A DNA stretch of 64,000 nucleotides from Pseudomonas sp. BGI-2 (lineage in GTDB: Bacteria > Pseudomonadota > Gammaproteobacteria > Pseudomonadales > Pseudomonadaceae), in NCBI RefSeq assembly GCF_004310295.1, contig NZ_SISB01000021.1, positions 45,971 through 109,970 on the forward strand. The letters are read 5' to 3'. Position 1 is the stretch's first letter. Each line of letters opens with the position of its first letter. The position numbers and the translations under genes were made by a program. A model generated the notes under the pieces. The model was not told the DNA's origin. It was given only the letters and a program-made list of their open reading frames with translations, and did no database searches. Positions 52,154 through 62,327 of this stretch are shown one piece after another.

Positions 52154-53611
52154 TCAGAGCAGCACCACGTCGTATTGTTCCTGGGAATACATGGTTTCCA
52201 CCTGGAACCGAATGGTGCGTCCGATAAATCCTTCAAGCTCGGCGACATTACCCGACTCTTCATCAAGCAAACGGTCGACGACTTTCTGGTTCGCCAATAC
52301 ACGATAGCCTTCCGCTTGATAGGCACGCGCCTCGCGGAGGATTTCGCGGAAAATCTCGTAGCAGACCGTTTCCGGCGTCTTCAGCTTGCCGCGGCCCTGA
52401 CAGCTGCTGCACGGCTCGCACAGCACTTGTTCGAGGCTTTCTCGGGTGCGCTTGCGCGTCATCTGCACCAGGCCCAACTCGGTGATGCCGATGATGTTGG
52501 TCTTGGCGTGATCGCGCTCCAGTTGTTTTTCCAGCGTGCGCAGGACCTGGCGCTGGTGCTCTTCGTCTTCCATGTCGATGAAGTCGATAATGATGATCCC
52601 GCCCAGATTGCGCAGGCGCAGCTGGCGGGCGATGGCGGTCGCGGCTTCGAGGTTGGTCTTGAAGATGGTTTCTTCGAGGTTGCGATGGCCGACGAACGCC
52701 CCGGTGTTGACGTCGATGGTGCTCATGGCTTCCGCCGGATCGACCACCAGATAACCGCCGGACTTGAGCGGCACTTTGCGCTCAAGGGCTTTCTGGATTT
52801 CGTCTTCGACGCCGTACAGGTCGAAAATCGGCCGCTCGCCCGGATAATGCTCAAGACGATCAGCGATTTCCGGCATCAGTTCGGCGACGAACTGCGTGGT
52901 TTTCTGGAAGGTTTCCCTGGAGTCGATGCGGATCTTCTCGATCTTCGGGCTCACCAGGTCGCGCAAAGTGCGCAGCGCAAGGCCGAGGTCTTCATAGATC
53001 ACACTCGGTGCGCCGATGGTTTTGATCTGTTCGTTGATCTGGTCCCAGAGACGGCGCAGGTAGCGGATGTCCATGAGGATTTCATCGGCACCGGCCCCTT
53101 CGGCGGCGGTACGCAGAATGAAACCGCCCGCCTCTTTGATGCCTTCTTTGGCCACACAATCGGTGACGACTTGCTTGAGACGTTCGCGTTCGGCTTCGTC
53201 TTCAATCTTCAGCGAAATGCCGACGTGAGCCGTACGCGGCATGTACACCAGATAGCGGGAAGGAATCGACAACTGAGTGGTCAGGCGTGCTCCTTTGGAG
53301 CCGATCGGGTCCTTGGTGACCTGGACCACCAGGCTCTGGCCTTCGTGGACCAGCGCGCTGATGCTCTCCACCGTAGGGCCTTCACGCAGGGAAATTTCCG
53401 AGGCATGAATGAACGCGGCGCGGTCCAGACCGATATCGACGAAGGCCGCCTGCATGCCCGGCAATACCCGCACGACCTTGCCTTTATAGATGTTGCCGAC
53501 GATCCCGCGTTTTTGCGTGCGCTCGACGTGGACCTCTTGCAGGACACCGTTTTCGACCACCGCCACGCGCGATTCCATCGGCGTGATGTTGATCAGGATC
53601 TCTTCACTCAT
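52154..53611 (-). CDS. rng: Ribonuclease G (Rng/CafA)
   Basis: The 485-residue protein has an N-terminal S1 domain (GIVGNIYKGKVVRVLPGMQAAF in pieces), the RNase E/G catalytic Asp residues in STIDVNTGAFVG and IIIDFIDMEDEEH, and the zinc-link cysteines in CEPCSSCQGRGK. It lacks the long RNase E tail. It processes the 5' end of 16S rRNA and decays some mRNAs. The ATG at 53611 begins MSEEILINITP. It is downstream of maf, mreD, mreC and mreB on the same strand. Confidence 0.96.
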   Translation of the reverse strand: MSEEILINITPMESRVAVVENGVLQEVHVERTQKRGIVGNIYKGKVVRVLPGMQAAFVDIGLDRAAFIHASEISLREGPTVESISALVHEGQSLVVQVTKDPIGSKGARLTTQLSIPSRYLVYMPRTAHVGISLKIEDEAERERLKQVVTDCVAKEGIKEAGGFILRTAAEGAGADEILMDIRYLRRLWDQINEQIKTIGAPSVIYEDLGLALRTLRDLVSPKIEKIRIDSRETFQKTTQFVAELMPEIADRLEHYPGERPIFDLYGVEDEIQKALERKVPLKSGGYLVVDPAEAMSTIDVNTGAFVGHRNLEETIFKTNLEAATAIARQLRLRNLGGIIIIDFIDMEDEEHQRQVLRTLEKQLERDHAKTNIIGITELGLVQMTRKRTRESLEQVLCEPCSSCQGRGKLKTPETVCYEIFREILREARAYQAEGYRVLANQKVVDRLLDEESGNVAELEGFIGRTIRFQVETMYSQEQYDVVLL

Positions 53612-53668
53612 GGCAGGGTCTCGTTCAGGCATGTTCACGATAATGGCCGCATCTTGTCAGTACGACGC

Positions 53669-54265
53669 TCAGCGCGCGTTAAGGGTTTGCCAACAGGGTA
53701 TGCCGAAATGGCCGAGCAGCTCAGCGGTTTCGCACAGCGGCAGTCCGACCACCGCCGAGTAGCTTCCAATCAGCTGGGCGACAAACACCGCGCCCAGTCC
53801 TTGAATGCCATAGCCACCCGCCTTGTCCCGGGGTTCGCCACTGGCCCAGTAAGCCGCCGCTTCATCGCGAGCGATGTTGCGAAAGCGCACCAGACTGCGC
53901 ACCACCCGGGACTCACAACGCTCGCCGTCAAGCACTGCAATGGCGGTCAGCACTTCATGCTCTTGCCCCGCCAACATCATAAGCATGGCGCACGCGCCAG
54001 CTTCGTCCACCGGTTTGCCGAGAATTTTCCCGTTGAGTACCACAGCGGTGTCGGCGCCCAGCACGCAAAAATCGGCGGCGGACACGACCGTGCCGCGCCC
54101 GGCCTCGGCCTTGCCGCGCGCGAGGCGCTCGACATAGGCCGACGGGGATTCTTGAGCTAAAGGGGTTTCATCGATGTCCGCGCTGATGGCGCAGAACGGC
54201 ACGCCGATCTGCGTGAGCAGTTCACGCCGACGCGGTGAGCCTGAGGCGAGGTAAAGCACTTTCAT
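53669..54265 (-). CDS. maf: Maf family nucleotide pyrophosphatase
   Basis: The 198-residue protein has the Maf signature [18 protein letters not shown] at its start, then [18 protein letters not shown] with the catalytic residues, and [13 protein letters not shown] near the end. Maf proteins hydrolyse non-canonical or canonical nucleoside triphosphates to monophosphates. It lies between mreD and rng, the conserved place of yhdE. Confidence 0.94.
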   Translation of the reverse strand: MKVLYLASGSPRRRELLTQIGVPFCAISADIDETPLAQESPSAYVERLARGKAEAGRGTVVSAADFCVLGADTAVVLNGKILGKPVDEAGACAMLMMLAGQEHEVLTAIAVLDGERCESRVVRSLVRFRNIARDEAAAYWASGEPRDKAGGYGIQGLGAVFVAQLIGSYSAVVGLPLCETAELLGHFGIPCWQTLNAR

Positions 54266-54308
54266 CTAGACATCTCCCTGTCGAGGTATTGGCAGATGCC
54301 TGACCGAA

Positions 54309-54800
54309 TTAATTGATCTTGTAGCGTCGACGCAAACCGCGCAAACCGTAGCTGATCCAAGGCCAGAGCAAGGCGCTGACCAAGGCCGGCAGCACTAGCG
54401 CCAGGGTTGGCTGACGGTTGCCGGTCAAGGCGCTCAGCCAGAGTTGAACAAGCTGCGCGAGGCCGAAGATCACCAGGATCACCAGGCTCTGTTGCCACAT
54501 CGGGAACATGCGCAGGCGCTGTTGCAACGACAGCACCAGAAAGGTGATCAGGCACAGAATCAACGCGTTCTGGCCCAGTAATGTGCCGTAGAGCACGTCT
54601 TCGGCCAGGCCCAGGCACCAGGCGGTGACCATCCCGACTTTCTGCGGCAAGTACAACGCCCAGAAAGCCAGCAGCAAGGCCAGCCACAGCGGACGGAGGA
54701 TTTCCATGAATTGCGGCAGCGGCGAAACGCTGAGCAGCAGGCCAATGGCAAACGTCAGCCAGATCATCCAGCCATTTCGGGATGCGGTAGCACCGACCAT
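54309..54800 (-). CDS. mreD: Rod shape-determining protein MreD
   Basis: The 163-residue protein is a multi-helix inner-membrane protein (about five or six hydrophobic segments) of the MreD family. It is part of the elongasome with MreB and MreC. Its ATG overlaps the mreC stop (TAATG), so it is translationally coupled to mreC. Confidence 0.92.
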   Translation of the reverse strand: MVGATASRNGWMIWLTFAIGLLLSVSPLPQFMEILRPLWLALLLAFWALYLPQKVGMVTAWCLGLAEDVLYGTLLGQNALILCLITFLVLSLQQRLRMFPMWQQSLVILVIFGLAQLVQLWLSALTGNRQPTLALVLPALVSALLWPWISYGLRGLRRRYKIN

Positions 54801-55954
54801 TATTCTCGTCCCCCAGTGGAAGCCGGTGCGGAGACAGGCGGTTTGGCGGCAGGCTTCACCGCAGCCGGTTGAGCGGCTGGCGGTTTGGTTGCGGCAGGTT
54901 GCGATGCTGGCGGCTTGGCGGCTGCGGGATGTGCAGGTTTGGCCGGGGTAGTCGCCGGTGCCGGTGCAGGTGCCGCTGGAGTTGCAGCGGGCGCTGCGGC
55001 TGCGGCTGCGGCGGGCACCACGACGGTGGCAGGCACTGGTTTTGGAACGGTCGCCGGAATGATCGGCCCACCACCGTGCTGGTCCAGCGCTTCTTGCGCC
55101 TGGGCAGCGTCGTTGGCCCGCTCTTCGGCGGTGCGGCCGTCAGTGAACACCAGCAGCAAGTAACGGCTGCGGTTCAACGCGGCGGTCGGCACAGCACGCA
55201 CAATGGCAAACGGCTGGCCGGAATCGTGGATCACTTCCTTGACCGTCGCCACCGGATACCCGGCCGGGAACCGCTGACCGAGGCCGGAACTGACCAGCAG
55301 ATCACCTTCCTTGATATCAGCCGTATCAGCGACGTGACGCAATTCCAGGCGTTCCGGGTTGCCTGTGCCACTGGCAATCGCCCGCAGCCCGTTGCGGTTT
55401 ACCTGCACCGGAATGCTGTGGGTGGTGTCAGTCAACAGCAGCACGCGGGAGGTGTACGGCATCAACTCGACCACCTGGCCCATCAGGCCGCGGGCATCGA
55501 GCACCGGCTGACCGAGGACCACACCGTCGCGCTCACCTTTGTTGATGATGATGCGATGGGTGAACGGGTTGGGGTCCATGCCGATCAACTCGGCCACTTC
55601 GACCTTCTCGTTGACCAGCGCAGAGGAATTGAGCAACTCGCGCAGCCGAACGTTCTGCTCGGTGAGGGCGGCAAGCTTTTGCATGCGGCCCTGCAACAGC
55701 AGGTTTTCGGTCTTGAGTTTTTCGTTTTCGGCGACAAGCTCGGTACGGCTGCCGAATTGGCTGGCCACACCCTGCCATAGCCGCTGCGGCAGGTCGGTGA
55801 TCCAGTAAGACTGCATCAGCACCAGCGACATCTGGCTACGCACTGGCTTGAGCAGTGTGAAGCGGGCATCGACCACCATCAGCGCGACCGATAGCACGAC
55901 CAGCACCAACAAGCGCACGCCCAGTGAAGGCCCTTTGGTGAAAAGCGGTTTAAT
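54800..55954 (-). CDS. mreC: Rod shape-determining protein MreC, probable ATT start
   Basis: MreC is a bitopic scaffold of the elongasome: a membrane helix (LLVLVVLSVALMVV), a coiled coil (~70-115), two beta domains and here an Ala/Pro/Lys-rich tail of about 80 residues. A strong ribosome binding site (GGGAGGAG) stands six bases before an ATT at 55954, and translation from there gives IKPLFTKGPSLGVRL, which lines up with the E. coli start MKPIFSRGPSLQIRL (recalled). No ATG, GTG or TTG occurs in frame before GTG 55918, which lacks a well-placed ribosome binding site and would delete this segment. The protein would have 384 residues. Confidence 0.85.
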   Translation of the reverse strand: MKPLFTKGPSLGVRLLVLVVLSVALMVVDARFTLLKPVRSQMSLVLMQSYWITDLPQRLWQGVASQFGSRTELVAENEKLKTENLLLQGRMQKLAALTEQNVRLRELLNSSALVNEKVEVAELIGMDPNPFTHRIIINKGERDGVVLGQPVLDARGLMGQVVELMPYTSRVLLLTDTTHSIPVQVNRNGLRAIASGTGNPERLELRHVADTADIKEGDLLVSSGLGQRFPAGYPVATVKEVIHDSGQPFAIVRAVPTAALNRSRYLLLVFTDGRTAEERANDAAQAQEALDQHGGGPIIPATVPKPVPATVVVPAAAAAAAPAATPAAPAPAPATTPAKPAHPAAAKPPASQPAATKPPAAQPAAVKPAAKPPVSAPASTGGRE

Positions 55955-56040
55955 AAGCCGCTCCTCCCAGGCAATTGTTTTCTTTATTCATACGGCATCA
56001 AACCGGCCTGGATGCAGAGTGACAGAAGATAAACGCCAAC

Positions 56041-56064
56041 AGGCAGCACTGCAAAGTGCTGCCT
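56041..56064. other. Perfect hairpin between mreB and mreC
   Basis: AGGCAGCACT-GCAA-AGTGCTGCCT is a perfect 10-bp stem with a 4-base loop, about 32 bases after the mreB stop on the minus strand. No T-run follows. It may attenuate transcription into mreCD or protect the mreB mRNA 3' end, giving more MreB than MreC and MreD. Confidence 0.65.
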
Positions 56065-56095
56065 GCGCGCCACAGCATAGATGCAACCTGCGAGA

Positions 56096-57145
<1,050 letters not shown>

Positions 57146-57343
57146 CTAGGCAACGCGTGGGTAAAAAAGTGCGGCAAACTCTAACAACGACAGGGATTTT
57201 GGGCAAGGCGCCAATATGTTAAATTGGCCGCTTTTCTGTGCACCAACCCCCACAATCGCGGCCTTATGACCGTAGAAATGCGGTAGTGTTCCGACAATCT
57301 AACACACGGACGCCGTCCGTTCTGTTTTCCACTGGAGATTCCC

Positions 57344-57631
57344 ATGGCGCTTGAACGCTCCGACGTGGAAAAAATCGCTCATTTGGCCTGTCTTGGCCTC
57401 AATGATGCCGATCTTCCACACATCACTTCGGCCCTGAACAGCATTCTGGGGCTGGTTGACGAAATGCAGGCGGTCAATACCGACGGTATCGAGCCGCTCG
57501 CCCACCCACTGGAAGCCAGCCAGCGCCTGCGTGCAGACGTCGTGACCGAGACCAATCATCGCGAGGCCTATCAGTCCATCGCACCAGCGGTCGAAAACGG
57601 CCTGTACCTGGTTCCGAAAGTCATCGACTAA
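57344..57631 (+). CDS. gatC: Asp/Glu-tRNA amidotransferase subunit C (GatC)
   Basis: The 95-residue protein is Gat[44 protein letters not shown] and VPKVID at the end. It wraps and stabilises GatA and GatB. The ATG follows TGGAGA. gatA begins 16 bases after the stop. Confidence 0.95.
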   Translation: MALERSDVEKIAHLACLGLNDADLPHITSALNSILGLVDEMQAVNTDGIEPLAHPLEASQRLRADVVTETNHREAYQSIAPAVENGLYLVPKVID

Positions 57632-57647
57632 AGGGAAAGAGCCTGCA

Positions 57648-59099
57648 ATGCATCAATTGACTCTGGCCGAGATCGCCCGCGGACTCGCCGATAAAAAGTT
57701 TTCTTCCGAAGAGCTGACCAAAACTCTGCTGGCGCGTATCGCCCAGCTCGATCCTCAGCTCAACAGCTTCATCAGCCTCACCGAAGACCTGGCGCTCCAG
57801 CAGGCGAAAGCCGCTGACGCACGCCGTGCCAAGGGTGAGAGCGGCGCCCTGCTCGGCGCGCCGATCGCGCACAAAGACTTGTTCTGCACTCAGGGCATCC
57901 GCACCAGCTGCGGTTCGAAGATGCTCGACAACTTTAAAGCACCGTACGACGCCACTGTCGTTGCCAAGCTGGCCACCGCCGGGGCCGTGACCCTGGGCAA
58001 GACCAACATGGACGAATTCGCCATGGGTTCGGCCAACGAATCGAGCTACTACGGCCCGGTGAAAAACCCGTGGAACCTGGAACACGTACCGGGCGGTTCG
58101 TCCGGCGGTTCGGCGGCTGCGGTTGCCGCACGCCTGCTGCCTGCGGCCACCGGCACCGACACGGGCGGCTCGATCCGACAGCCCGCCGCACTGACCAACC
58201 TCACCGGCCTGAAACCGACGTACGGTCGCGTTTCGCGCTGGGGCATGATCGCCTACGCCTCCAGCCTCGATCAGGGCGGCCCTCTGGCCCGCACCGCCGA
58301 AGACTGCGCGATCCTGCTGCAAGGCATGGCCGGTTTCGACCCGCAGGATTCCACCAGCATCGACGAGCCCGTGCCTGATTACAGCGCCGGCCTCAACGGT
58401 TCGCTGCAAGGTCTGCGCATCGGCGTGCCGAAGGAATACTTCAGCGCCGGCCTGGACCCGCGCATCGCCGACCTGGTCATGGCCAGTGTCGAAGAGCTGA
58501 AAAAGCTTGGCGCCGTAATCAAGGAAATCAGCCTGCCGAACATGCAGCATGCGATTCCTGCGTACTACGTGATCGCCCCGGCGGAAGCCTCGTCCAATCT
58601 GTCGCGTTTCGACGGCGTGCGCTTCGGCCATCGCTGCGAAGATCCGAAGAATCTGGAAGACCTGTACAAGCGTTCCCGTGGCGAAGGTTTCGGCCCGGAA
58701 GTGCAGCGTCGGATCATGGTCGGTGCCTACGCGCTGTCGGCCGGTTACTACGATGCTTATTACCTGAAGGCGCAGAAGATTCGTCGCTTGATCAAGAACG
58801 ACTTCATGGCGGCCTTCAATGAGGTCGACATCATCCTCGGCCCAACCACGCCGAACCCGGCCTGGAAGCTCGGCGCCAAGAACAGCGACCCGGTTGCTGC
58901 GTACCTGGAAGACGTCTACACCATCACCGCCAACCTCGCGGGCCTGCCGGGCTTGTCCATGCCAGCCGGTTTTGTCGATGGTCTGCCGGTCGGCGTGCAA
59001 CTGCTCGCCCCGTATTTCCAGGAAGGCCGCCTGTTGAACGTTGCCCATCAGTATCAGTTACACACTGACTGGCACACCCGCACCCCACAGGGGTTTTGA
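57648..59099 (+). CDS. gatA: Asp/Glu-tRNA amidotransferase subunit A (GatA)
   Basis: The 483-residue protein is the glutaminase subunit, an amidase-signature enzyme with the Ser-cisSer-Lys triad: the lysine in IAHKDLF, then [13 protein letters not shown] and [14 protein letters not shown]. It provides ammonia to GatB for conversion of Glu-tRNA(Gln) or Asp-tRNA(Asn). Its last codons and stop lie inside the left arm of an inverted-repeat element that separates it from gatB. Confidence 0.96.
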   Translation: MHQLTLAEIARGLADKKFSSEELTKTLLARIAQLDPQLNSFISLTEDLALQQAKAADARRAKGESGALLGAPIAHKDLFCTQGIRTSCGSKMLDNFKAPYDATVVAKLATAGAVTLGKTNMDEFAMGSANESSYYGPVKNPWNLEHVPGGSSGGSAAAVAARLLPAATGTDTGGSIRQPAALTNLTGLKPTYGRVSRWGMIAYASSLDQGGPLARTAEDCAILLQGMAGFDPQDSTSIDEPVPDYSAGLNGSLQGLRIGVPKEYFSAGLDPRIADLVMASVEELKKLGAVIKEISLPNMQHAIPAYYVIAPAEASSNLSRFDGVRFGHRCEDPKNLEDLYKRSRGEGFGPEVQRRIMVGAYALSAGYYDAYYLKAQKIRRLIKNDFMAAFNEVDIILGPTTPNPAWKLGAKNSDPVAAYLEDVYTITANLAGLPGLSMPAGFVDGLPVGVQLLAPYFQEGRLLNVAHQYQLHTDWHTRTPQGF

Positions 59100-59226
59100 A
59101 ACTGCTGCGCTCGGTAATGCAGCGTTGAAAACTGGCTCGTAATGCTCATTGACTAAAGTCAACTCCGCTTACTCGCCAGTTTTCGCCTTGCCTTACCTTC
59201 GCTCGCGACGTTTCAAAATCCCCTGT
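59087..59226. repeat. Inverted-repeat element between gatA and gatB
   Basis: About 140 bases are bounded by near-complementary ends: ACAGGGGTTTTGAAAC at 59087-59102 and its near complement at 59210-59226. Inner segments also pair, for example GAAAACTGGC (about 59127-59136) with GCCAGTTTTC (about 59175-59184), and TGACTAAAGTCA lies at the centre. The whole can fold into one long imperfect hairpin. It looks like a small non-coding mobile or regulatory element distinct from the REP families here. Confidence 0.7.
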
Positions 59227-59248
59227 TTAGGCTTCTGAGGAGAAACAC

Positions 59249-60694
59249 ATGCAATGGGAAGTCGTGATCGGGCTGGAGATTCACACCCAGCTCACCACCC
59301 GGTCGAAAATCTTTTCCGGTAGTTCCACCACGTTTGGTTCCGAGCCGAACACTCAGGCCAGTCTGGTTGACCTCGGCATGCCCGGCGTATTGCCGGTGCT
59401 GAACCAGGAAGCGGTGCGCATGGCGGTGATGTTCGGCCTGGCCATCGATGCCGAAATCGGCCAGCACAACGTGTTCGCCCGTAAGAACTATTTTTACCCG
59501 GACCTGCCGAAGGGCTACCAGATCAGCCAGATGGAATTGCCGATCGTCGGCAAGGGCCACCTGGACATCGCCATGGAAGACGGCACGATCAAACGTGTCG
59601 GCGTCACCCGTGCGCACCTGGAAGAAGACGCCGGCAAAAGCCTGCACGAAGAATTCAACGGTGCCACCGGCATCGACCTGAACCGTGCCGGTACGCCGCT
59701 GCTGGAAATCGTTTCCGAGCCGGACATGCGCAGCGCCAAGGAAGCCGTGGCCTACGTCAAGACCATCCACGCGCTGGTGCGTTACCTGGGCATCTGCGAC
59801 GGCAACATGGCCGAAGGCTCGCTACGTTGCGACTGCAACGTGTCGATCCGTCCGAAGGGCCAGGCTGAATATGGCACCCGCTGCGAGATCAAGAACGTCA
59901 ACTCGTTCCGCTTCATCGAGAAGGCGATCAACAGCGAAGTGCGCCGTCAGATCGAGCTGATCGAAGACGGCGGCAAGGTGATCCAGCAGACTCGCCTGTA
60001 CGATCCGAACAAGGACGAAACCCGTCCGATGCGCAGCAAAGAGGAAGCCAACGACTACCGTTACTTCCCCGATCCGGACCTGCTGCCAGTGGTCATCGAG
60101 GACTCGTTCCTCGACGACGTGCGCGCCACCCTGCCGGAATTGCCACCGCAGAAACGCGAGCGCTTCCAGGCGCAATTCGGCCTGTCGGTGTATGACGCCA
60201 GCGTCTTGGCCACCAGCCGCGAGCAAGCCGATTACTTCGAGAAAGTCGTGAGCATCAGCGGCGACGCCAAGCTGGCGGCCAACTGGGTCATGGTTGAATT
60301 GGGCAGCCTGCTGAACAAGCAAGGCGTGGAAATCGACCAGTCGCCGGTCTCGGCCGAGCAACTGGGCGGCATGCTGCTTCGCATCAAGGACAACACCATC
60401 TCCGGCAAAATCGCCAAGGTCGTGTTCGAAGCGATGGCCAACGGCGAAGGTAGCGCGGACGAGATCATCGACAAGCGCGGCCTGAAGCAAGTGACCGACA
60501 GCGGCGCGATCTCCGCGGTGCTGGACGACATGCTGGCGGCCAACGCCGAGCAGGTCGAGCAATACCGCGCGGCAGACGAAGCCAAACGCGGCAAGATGTT
60601 CGGCTTCTTCGTCGGACAGGCCATGAAAGCCTCCAAAGGCAAGGCCAACCCGCAACAGGTCAACGAACTGCTGAAAAGCAAGCTCGAAGGCTGA
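59249..60694 (+). CDS. gatB: Asp/Glu-tRNA amidotransferase subunit B (GatB)
   Basis: The 481-residue protein is the tRNA-binding and transamidase subunit. [13 protein letters not shown] opens it, [17 protein letters not shown] is the family signature, and a YqeY-like helical tail domain (~335-480) ends it. It phosphorylates the glutamyl or aspartyl residue on tRNA and amidates it. The ATG follows TGAGGAGA, so it has its own strong ribosome binding site despite the 149-base insert after gatA. Confidence 0.96.
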   Translation: MQWEVVIGLEIHTQLTTRSKIFSGSSTTFGSEPNTQASLVDLGMPGVLPVLNQEAVRMAVMFGLAIDAEIGQHNVFARKNYFYPDLPKGYQISQMELPIVGKGHLDIAMEDGTIKRVGVTRAHLEEDAGKSLHEEFNGATGIDLNRAGTPLLEIVSEPDMRSAKEAVAYVKTIHALVRYLGICDGNMAEGSLRCDCNVSIRPKGQAEYGTRCEIKNVNSFRFIEKAINSEVRRQIELIEDGGKVIQQTRLYDPNKDETRPMRSKEEANDYRYFPDPDLLPVVIEDSFLDDVRATLPELPPQKRERFQAQFGLSVYDASVLATSREQADYFEKVVSISGDAKLAANWVMVELGSLLNKQGVEIDQSPVSAEQLGGMLLRIKDNTISGKIAKVVFEAMANGEGSADEIIDKRGLKQVTDSGAISAVLDDMLAANAEQVEQYRAADEAKRGKMFGFFVGQAMKASKGKANPQQVNELLKSKLEG

Positions 60695-60732
60695 TGAGCG
60701 TTGAGCCAGATCCCAAGCCTGGCTCAAACCCC

Positions 60733-60822
60733 TGTGGGAGCGGGCTTGCTCGCGAAGGCGGTATTACAGCCAACAGTTAAGTTGAATGTGATGGCCTCTT
60801 CGCGAGCAAGCCCGCTCCCACA
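60733..60822. repeat. REPIN (GTGGGAGCGGGC family)
   Basis: Two inverted REP copies of the second family (core GTGGGAGCGGGCTTGCTCGC) enclose about 45 bases between gatB and the lipoprotein gene. It is related to the copy at 43654-43745. Confidence 0.85.
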
Positions 60823-60843
60823 TTCGTATGTGGGAACCTTTGA

Positions 60844-61218
60844 ATGAAGCGTCTACTGGGTGCCTGCGCCCTGCTCTCTTTGCTGGCCGGTTGCGCCAGC
60901 ACCGATGCCATCGATCCACACGGCTATGACAAGACCGGCGTTGCCTCGTATTACGGCGCCAAACACCAAGGTAAACGCACCGCCAGTGGCGAGGTTTTCA
61001 ACAAGAATTCCCTGACCGCCGCCCACCGCCAGTTGCCGTTCGGCACGCGGGTGAAGGTCACCAATCTGAACAACGACAAGTCCTGCGTGGTCCGTATCAA
61101 CGATCGCGGGCCGCACACCCGTGGACGCCTGATTGATCTTTCACACGAGGCCGCCGAACAATTGGGTATGCTCCGTAGCGGTACTGCGCGGGTTCGCGTG
61201 CAAGCCATCGACGATTAA
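60844..61218 (+). CDS. RlpA-like double-psi beta-barrel lipoprotein
   Basis: The 124-residue protein has a lipoprotein signal (LLGACALLSLLAGC, lipobox Cys17) and a single double-psi beta-barrel domain: GVASYYG..KRTASGEVFN with the catalytic-type aspartate region VRINDRGPHTRGRLIDLS. Larger RlpA proteins are lytic transglycosylases acting on naked glycan strands at the septum and carry a SPOR domain; this short protein lacks SPOR. It may be a minor cell-wall hydrolase. Confidence 0.88.
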   Translation: MKRLLGACALLSLLAGCASTDAIDPHGYDKTGVASYYGAKHQGKRTASGEVFNKNSLTAAHRQLPFGTRVKVTNLNNDKSCVVRINDRGPHTRGRLIDLSHEAAEQLGMLRSGTARVRVQAIDD

Positions 61219-61268
61219 CAGACGGAGCCCCGACCATTTTCGGACTTGCCGATTTACCCCTGATCAGC

Positions 61269-62327
61269 GTGATTGAGTTGCTCGGCGGCCTGCTGTTGCT
61301 GATCGCCGGTGCCGAGCTGATGGTCCGTGGCGCCGTGCGCTTGGCTGCGCGCTTGCAAGTGCGGCCGCTGATCATCGGCCTGACCATCGTCGCCTTGGGC
61401 AGCAGCGCACCGCAAATGGCGGTCAGCCTGCAAGCCACCCTGGCGCAAAACGCCGACATCGCCGTCGGCAGCGTGATCGGCAGCAGCATCTTCAACATCC
61501 TCGTCACCCTCGGGCTCTCGGCGCTGATCATTCCATTGCGGGTTTCCCGCCAACTGGTGCGCCTGGATATTCCGCTGATGATCGGCGCCAGCCTGCTGGT
61601 GTTTGTATTGGCGTGGAATGAAGAGCTGAACCGCGTGGACGGCATGATTCTGCTGGCCGCACTGGCGCTGTATCTGGGCTTGCTGCTGCGCCAGTCGCGG
61701 AACTCGACCCGTCCGCCCTCCCATGATGAAACACACCAGGTGCCGTGGTTCAGCAGCTTGCTGATGATCGTCGCCGGACTGGCGATGCTGGTCTACGCCG
61801 GCCACTTGTTGCTGGGCGCCGCCGTGGCGGTCGCGACCGATCTGGGGCTGTCGGAGCGGATCATCGGCCTGACCATCGTCGCCATCAGCACGTCCCTGCC
61901 GGAACTGGCCACTTCATTGATCGCCGCATTGCGCGGTCAACGGGACATTGCCGTGGGCAACGTGATCGGCAGCAACCTGTTCAACCTTTTGGGCGTGCTT
62001 GGCCTGACCGCGCTCGTCGCACCCTCGCCGCTGTCGGTCTCGCCCAATGCACTGGATTTCGACTTGCCGGTGATGCTCGGTGTCGCGATGCTGTGCCTGC
62101 CGCTGTTCTACACCGGTTACCGGGTGACCCGCGCCGAAGGTCTGCTGTTTTTGGGACTGTATCTCGCTTACGGTCTGCACGTGGTGTCGTTCACTACCGG
62201 CATGCCACTGGCCGGCAAGCTTGAACACCTGATGCTGTTTTTCGTCCTGCCGGCGCTGGTGGCCTATCTGCTGTTCACATCACTGCGCGCCTGGCGTCGC
62301 CAACACCACAAGAGGGAAATGCCATGA
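61269..62327 (+). CDS. Calcium/sodium antiporter family membrane protein (YrbG type)
   Basis: The 352-residue protein is a CaCA-superfamily antiporter with two homologous halves. Each half has the alpha-repeat: IIGLTIVALGSSAPQMAVSL..IAVGSVIGSSIFNI in the first and IIGLTIVAISTSLPELATSL..IAVGNVIGSNLFNL in the second. About ten membrane segments are seen. The start is uncertain: the GTG at 61269 lacks a ribosome binding site, while an in-frame ATT at 61236 lies eight bases after CGGAG. The downstream gene overlaps its end by four bases. Confidence 0.9.
   Translation: MIELLGGLLLLIAGAELMVRGAVRLAARLQVRPLIIGLTIVALGSSAPQMAVSLQATLAQNADIAVGSVIGSSIFNILVTLGLSALIIPLRVSRQLVRLDIPLMIGASLLVFVLAWNEELNRVDGMILLAALALYLGLLLRQSRNSTRPPSHDETHQVPWFSSLLMIVAGLAMLVYAGHLLLGAAVAVATDLGLSERIIGLTIVAISTSLPELATSLIAALRGQRDIAVGNVIGSNLFNLLGVLGLTALVAPSPLSVSPNALDFDLPVMLGVAMLCLPLFYTGYRVTRAEGLLFLGLYLAYGLHVVSFTTGMPLAGKLEHLMLFFVLPALVAYLLFTSLRAWRRQHHKREMP

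Noticed and set aside
52139..54160. A 673-codon open frame on the plus strand
   Set aside because: It is antisense to rng and maf and its translation has no recognisable family.
57621..59048. A 475-codon open frame on the minus strand
   Set aside because: It is antisense to gatA, which has all catalytic motifs.
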